From contig JAEQBH010006830.1 in assembly GCA_016808115.1 (NCBI GenBank), forward strand, positions 62,001-126,000: a stretch of 64,000 nucleotides of DNA, given 5' to 3'. Positions 59,281-64,000 of this stretch are shown here, piece after piece; position 1 is the first letter of the stretch; every line of letters begins with the position of its first letter. This stretch comes from Tetrastigma voinierianum (Eukaryota; Streptophyta; Magnoliopsida; Vitales; Vitaceae). The position numbers were made by a program, and so were the translations under genes. The notes below the pieces were generated by a model, which had not been told where the DNA came from, searched no databases, and was given only the letters and a program-made list of their open reading frames with translations.

Positions 59281-59650
59281 CTTAAGGAGTCTGCTACGAT
59301 TTATCACCCAAGTCCAAAAGGCATTTCATTCAGGGAAGAGGAAATAGAAGAACATGGCGGTTCTTTAGATTCTCAGGTTCTAGATCTCATGCAGCATGTG
59401 GAACCGACACAAGCTAACAAGCCAGACTGGAGCCCCCTGAAGAAGGAACCTAGTGAAAACATGGATTTTGATTTTGAGCAAGGCTTGCTTGACGTATATT
59501 CTGGTTGATTTTGATGATTTTCTTGATTGGGAAGGTGACTTTTTCCAAGGAAGTGAAATCTGAAGAAAGAACAAATTGTTCAGATTTTGGTGGAGTTTTC
59601 CGAGATGAGGAATTAGAGGAACTAGAGGAAGGTGAAATTCCTGGATGCTA
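59271..59650 (+). pseudogene. Acidic protein fragment, family not recognised
   Basis: A frame from about 59,271 reads ELKESATIYHPSPKGISFRE, then EEIEEHGGSLDSQVLDLMQH and EPTQANKPDWSPLKKEPSEN, to DFDFEQGLLD. After an apparent one-base shift near 59,492 it continues ILVDFDDFLDWEGDFFQGSE. A further shift gives DFGGVFRDEELEELEEGEIPGC and a stop. The composition (rich in D, E) and continuity across shifts argue for real coding ancestry. The start is unclear. Its first ~30 bases are shared with 58,360-58,430. I cannot name a family; it may be an exon of a nuclear or regulatory protein brought in with the duplicated block. Confidence 0.4.
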
Positions 59651-59819
59651 GCTGAAGAATTGAGTGCTCGTTGCTCTGTTCAAGACAAATAACAACTTGA
59701 AGTAGAAGGATGGTCTCCCTAGAACTGTCTGTCTCTAAACATATGAAGTGATCAGTCTTTACCCTCTGTGCATGGTACATTTCCATATAGCGAGCTAATT
59801 AAGGAATAAGAATGAATGA

Positions 59820-60110
59820 TTGCAGGCAGGCACAATGCCTTCCATCCTTTGCGATGGATGGCAATGTTTATGGTTGAAACTCAAGTCTCGCCGGTGGGCT
59901 TCTCCTCAAGTTCTGAATTGGCCTACATCAAATTCTTCAAATATGTTGTAGCAGCACTTACTGTTATGGTGATTTTTGGTCTTGTCATTTTGTTTCTCTC
60001 CAGTGTTACTTTCATTCTTCCGAATGTTGTTACCAAAACAATGAATACATCTACTATACAATAACCAATTGAAGAGATTTGAATCCTTTTGTGCTACTTT
60101 TCAAGTAAGT
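59820..60110 (+). repeat. Cluster flank repeat, copy 1
   Basis: 'GGCAATGTTTATGGTTGAAACTCAAGTCTC', 'TATGTTG-AGCAGCACTTACTGTTATGG', 'TGATTTTTGGTCTTGTCATTTTGTTTCTCTCCAGTGTTA' and 'CCAATTGAA-AGATTTGAATCC' recur at 60,602-60,845. The open frame across it (59,816-60,064) includes a hydrophobic stretch but is not supported as a protein. Confidence 0.8.
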
Positions 60111-60374
60111 ATCAATTCTGTGTGAGTTCTGGTTCCGCTTCATTTTCAGCTCTGTTGTGTGGGCCTATCACATTCTTCTTCTATGGTTGAAGTGGTTGGC
60201 TGGCATTGGTAGCAAAATGATGTCATTTCAATGAAATCATTCAATTGATTCACCTTTTGGTCTTCTTTTTCATACTCAATTCTTAATTCATTCTCAATGT
60301 TGCAATGTCGCAACACGACTTACGCCATCTGACTGCGGCATTGCTTTTTTTGTTAGAATGAGAATTTTAAGTTA

Positions 60375-60580
60375 CAAATGCAAGAAGATGGTGCTGTGGT
60401 TGCTTTCTGATCATAATGCAAGAAGATCAAGCAAGGAGGAGGACATTAACATAGATGTGGATCTACACTGCATGGGCGGCACAAGCAAGAGCTTTCTACA
60501 ACCATGACAAAGTGAAGGAACACTTCCATTATTAAAAGCATGGGTTTGTGTTTCCATTGAGTTTTAATCTTTGTCGGGGA
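60375..60580 (+). pseudogene. Second NB-ARC fragment
   Basis: 'GAGGACATTAACATAGATGT', 'GGGCGGCAC-AGCAAGA', 'TTTCTACAACCATGACAAAGTGAAGGAACAC' and 'AAAGCATGGGTT-G-GTTTCCA-GAGTTTAATCTTGTC' match the P-loop-to-RNBS-A part of the CNL at 49,770-49,915. Translated pieces: EDINIDV, YNHDKVKEH (out of frame), KAWVCVSIEF. Both copies have lost the GKTT of the P-loop. Only ~200 bp is present. Confidence 0.8.
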
Positions 60581-60589
60581 AACACTTCC

Positions 60590-60870
60590 ATTGTGTTTCC
60601 ATGGCAATGTTTATGGTTGAAACTCAAGTCTCTAAGGTGGGTTTCTCAAGTTCTGAAATAGCCTGGCTTCAGAGGTGCAACATAGATATGTTGGAGCAGC
60701 ACTTACTGTTATGGTGATTTTTGGTCTTGTCATTTTGTTTCTCTCCAGTGTTATGCTTTCTGTTCTTCTGGAATGTTGTTACTTCAAACAATGAATAGGA
60801 TTCATTTATACATTAACCAATTGAATAGATTTGAATCCTTTTGTGTTATATATCTTCTTGTGTGAGTTCT
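60590..60870 (+). repeat. Cluster flank repeat, copy 2
   Basis: Second copy of 59,820-60,110, same strand, about 0.8 kb away. The NB-ARC fragment lies between the copies. Confidence 0.8.
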
Positions 60871-61220
60871 GGTTCCATCATCAGTTTCTGCCTTTCTTCT
60901 CAAATATACAGGAATAGCCTGTGCTGAAGTTTAGTGGAATGGCCTTTTCTTACATGGGTTTAAGTGGCATTGTAGTACTGAAAACATACCCTTCTCTTTC
61001 ATACTCATTATTCTTATTCTTGGACAAAAGCACGATACCTGAAAAAGATTTAGAGGTATCAGTCTTTAGTAGAAGCAGTATGCCAAGTAATTTATATTGT
61101 TTAATGCTGTAGGGATTGTTAGACCACAGAGAATTTGATTGAGAATAAATTTGAAGTTAAAATCCCTGATAGAACTGTAGTATGGTTATGCCAATTGAAG
61201 TGATCATCTGGTACCAAAAG
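60870..61220. other. Intergenic, no gene seen
   Basis: Mixed sequence. 61,020-61,080 matches a short piece near 48,940. A 63-codon frame at 60,921-61,112 is not recognised. Confidence 0.4.
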
Positions 61221-61223
61221 GAT

Positions 61224-61400
61224 CATTACAAGAAAAGAGACCTATAGGGACATGGTTTTAGTTGGGGCCAAAAAAATTCTCAACTAGAGCACTCTATAGC
61301 TGCCGATAGGATTGAGCCGCAACTAAAAGTGACTCTATAGGGGCTGCGACAGTTTGAGGCTAACTACAAGTGCTTATTTAGAGAAAATTTTAATAAACTT
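61224..61400. mobile_element. Possible CACTA-type element end
   Basis: 'CATTACAAGAAAAGAGACC' differs little from the CACTACAAGAAAA terminus common in plant CACTA elements. It is followed by GGGACATGGTTTTAGTTG, TGCCGATAG and GCCGCAACTAAAA words typical of their subterminal repeats. The other end is not seen. Confidence 0.4.
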
Positions 61401-62984
61401 TTAGATGTGTGGTAATCAATTTTGTGCTACTATATAGGTTCCTATAACTGCATCAAGGATAAACCCAGCCATATTACCTAATAAGGCAAACATCCTGCGT
61501 ACTGCTGCATGGACACTTAGGTCCCTATCCTCCCGCTTACTCTCTCCGCTTCCTCTCCTTTTGATGTTCATTCATCTCAAAACCCTAATTCCAAACCTGC
61601 CATGTTTATAAGCTAATTGAATATATAGCATTTATTCACTTCTTCTGTAAGATTCAACAATACCATCACTCATTTTCTATTTTCCTTCCCTCTCCATAGA
61701 ATCAAAACTTTATTCTATCTCAAGATTTCGATCAAGCAGGAGTGATCAATAGATGCAGTTCAATCGGAGGAGTGCTATATATTTGATGACACCATTTTCA
61801 GGTAAGTTTACCTTTAACTTTCCTTTCTATGATTGTTTGCTACGCAAGATCTGAAGCCTCTATTGTTTTCTTCACATGGAGGTTTCTCTTTCTAGCCACG
61901 GATGAAGCATGCTTAATCTTTTTGATTTGATTTAGTTATTTATTTTAAATGCTTTCACTTTCGTTTGATGTAATGCTGGTAGATTCAGTGAGGATGAGGT
62001 GTTAGTTCTACTTATTTAAACTCTTAGATGCAACCTGCTGATTTATTTATTTATTTGTTCTTATTTTTTATTTTTTATTTTTTATTTTCTAGGATGTGAT
62101 GCTTTTATATGTCTTTGAGCAAACAAGAAATTGTTGAGGGCATGCTTTCTTATTGAGGGGGGTTTAAGTTTTGTTCAGCAACTCTATATTTATTTAGAAG
62201 AAGATTGACTACATAACACATTTCCATTTTCAGCAAGAAAAATGTCATTCCTGAGTAATCGCGATCGCTTGATTTGTTTAAGACCTTTGCTAATGTATTT
62301 TTCTTTTTCTTCAGCATTTACTGGGCTAGATATTTCTTCCAACAACTGATATCAGGAGTCAGTTACGCCAATTCATGGTACTAATTCCCAATTCCTCTAT
62401 GTTGTATCTGTGTTGTATATGTTCAGTTCTCTGTGAATAAATTTAGTTCATGCATTTCTGCTGAAACCAAACAAAATCTTTGGCACAGAAAATTTGCCAC
62501 CGATCTAAAGCTGGAAAATACAATCTTAGACTAACCTTAGGAACTGATCCTTCAACTAAAAACAGGTGAGAACCGTTTTTAAAGAAGAAATACAAGTTGT
62601 TTTGACTTTTTTTTTTTTTTTTCTAAGGAAATTATGTTTACATGCATTACAGGGGAGGTAAGATAGAAAAGGGAACCCAAAATAGCTCCAACATGCACTA
62701 ATACATCACTGTAACACCTTCTTGCATAGTAAGGTGTTACATTATATTTCAATGTTGTTACATTAAGTAAAAAGGTGTTAGATAATGATATTTTTTTGAT
62801 AAATTTTCTCACAAGAATGTTAGATAGCAAGAGGATAACTTGTCCTTCAAACTTGCTCCTCTGAGTTGGTGTCACACCACCTCTTTCTCCGTGCCATTTA
62901 TCTCTCCTTGCCCTCTGTAAATGTTATGGAAGCCTATTCCTTAATCATCCTGCTAGATAAAGTTCATCAGCCATTTCTTTGCAG
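61400..62984. other. Upstream/intronic DNA, no exon assigned
   Basis: Contains GT- and AG-like splice words (for example 61,800 and 62,571) and a few short coding-like stretches, but nothing I can tie to the 4CL-like exons downstream. A TAACACCTT / AAGGTGTTA inverted pair sits at 62,712-62,741 with a further copy at 62,771, probably part of a small MITE. Confidence 0.35.
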
Positions 62985-63495
62985 ATTCACTTAAAAGCGA
63001 ATTATAACAAGGCTTCCTGTTTGACAAGGAAATTGATGGTAAGAAAACCAGGAGCAGGACAGATCCCAATGACCTTTGTGGTGAGAAAACCAGGAAGCAG
63101 CATCACTGAGGCTCAAGTTATGGAATTCATTGCAAAACAGGCATGCTCACTATTTATCTATGAAACCTTCCTTGACATTTTTAAAGATTATGTCTTCATA
63201 CGTGGGAGTGTGTTCTGTTTGCAATTTATGAAATCTTCACTAGATGATATCCATTCATATTTTTTCATATTGGAGGAAATTATGGATTGATGAATCAGCC
63301 TTTGTCTGATAGCTGACTTGTCTAAACCAAGCACATACTTTAGGAGGGATCCTATCAAATTAAACATCCCTGCATTTGTACTAGTAGGTTGCTTTGGTAT
63401 ACTCATGCTATATTGATGCATTTCTGCTTGCAGGTTGCACCATACAAGAAGATATGACGCGTAGCATTTATCAACTCTATTCCAAAATGGCCTCA
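62985..63495 (+). pseudogene. 4-coumarate:CoA-ligase-like C-terminal exons, broken
   Basis: Exon A (62,985-63,140) follows a TTTCTTTGCAG acceptor and ends AGQIPMTFVVRKPGSSITEA, QVMEFIAKQ. Exon B (63,434 to about 63,490) follows a GCTTGCAG acceptor and reads VAPYKKI, a TGA stop where Arg (CGA) is expected, then RVAFINSIPK. These are the C-terminal adenylate-forming domain motifs of 4CL and 4CL-like ligases, which make CoA thioesters of hydroxycinnamates or fatty/OPC acids. Here the final S-P-(S/A)-G-K-I-L-R motif with its catalytic Lys is replaced by WPQS, and the N-terminal domain is absent. The donor after exon A is GC rather than GT. The intron position, between AKQ and VAPYKK, is the one conserved in the family. 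Confidence 0.85.
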
Positions 63496-63499
63496 AAGT

Positions 63500-63935
63500 T
63501 TTCTATCTCCAATTATGTCTGTTTGATCAGTTTCCTTACCTAGCCCCAATGATTAATCCTATAACTATATAATTGTTTTGTATACTACCAGTAGCTTGAG
63601 GAAGCCTGCAGAACTGTGTAGATGAAAATCATTTTCAGTTATGGGATTCATCATCATCGATTCTCTTGTGTTACCCGACATATCCGTAATCGCCATCACA
63701 GTACATATTAAGTCGTAAAACATATTACATGACAAACATTTGTGTGCACAAGACAAAACACAAAGAAAGGATTTTATAAAACCAAGGCGAGGCACAAAGA
63801 GTATAACACATTACATATCAGTAACAGAAGATAAACGTGGTCAAGCTAAAAAGCTCAAATTGTCCAAAACGAAAAGCAGGAGAGATTACATATATCAAGA
63901 CAAGACAAAAGAAGCCCTAGCTAGACCAAGTCGGG
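63500..63935. other. Possible 3' untranslated region of a minus-strand gene
   Basis: Sequence between the 4CL-like pseudogene and the putative stop codon at 63,936-63,938. No open frame is supported on either strand. Confidence 0.3.
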
Positions 63936-64000
63936 CTAGCCAGTTCCAGCTCCGTTGCTAACACCACCTTCAGTATTAATAACCACCTTGGGCAAGACTG
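63936..64000 (-). CDS. C-terminal end of an unidentified gene, cut by window edge
   Basis: Read on the minus strand, the last 64 bases give VLPKVVINTEGGVSNGAGTG and a TAG stop (63,936-63,938). The reading frame is open to the window edge, moderately GC-rich and protein-like. It is too short to assign. It could be a real gene terminus or a chance frame. Confidence 0.35.
   Translation of the reverse strand, partial: VLPKVVINTEGGVSNGAGTG

Overview
This is a stretch of flowering-plant nuclear DNA. It is gene-poor, AT-rich and full of transposable elements. The evidence is GT-AG introns, a tRNA-iMet-primed Ty1/copia element, Mutator-like (MULE) proteins, a plant mobile domain (PMD) gene, a FAR1/FRS fragment, CC-NB-ARC-LRR (CNL) resistance-gene remnants and a 4-coumarate:CoA-ligase-like fragment. 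The species cannot be named from the sequence. No coding region here is clearly intact; almost every recognisable reading frame is broken by frameshifts or stops.

Layout. 1-7.6 kb: AT-rich DNA with a diverged repeat in four copies, and a 3.6-kb noncoding repeat (R1) whose ends are inverted copies of each other. 7.6-23.3 kb: a block of long noncoding repeats (R2 7.63-10.19, R3 10.2-14.9, R4 15.7-19.9 kb and an R1-type end at 22.5-23.3 kb). Each carries its own tandem arrays, and several share short palindromes. 24.1-35.6 kb: remains of a large MULE, with a PMD gene on + (25.0-27.1 kb) and a transposase with a C-terminal OTU-protease-like region on - (35.1-32.7 kb). CCGGATTT-type repeats lie near both outer ends, and two noncoding repeats (R5, R6) sit between the genes. 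35.6-38.5 kb: AT-rich, with a possible hAT-type end.

38.5-61.1 kb: a decayed CNL resistance-gene cluster. It contains one 3.6-kb CNL pseudogene (49.4-53.1 kb), a second C-terminal fragment (55.4 kb), a second NB-ARC fragment (60.4 kb), and duplicated 3'-flanking blocks around 39.6, 46.0, 54.5, 58.0, 59.0, 59.9 and 60.7 kb. A copia element with both LTRs (40,055-45,914) has inserted into this cluster and itself contains a nested insertion. A fold-back MITE (46.4-47.2 kb) and a FAR1/FRS N-terminal fragment flanked by 305-bp direct repeats (47.4-49.3 kb) lie between the copia element and the CNL. 61.2-64 kb: a CACTA-like end, a two-exon 4CL-like pseudogene, and what may be the C-terminus of a minus-strand gene running off the right edge.

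The most unusual signal is in R3. Three different tandem or dispersed repeat types each contain a perfect hairpin with a four-base loop, most often TACG closed by C-G (a UNCG-type tetraloop in RNA). The stem sequence differs between the types while both sides change together.
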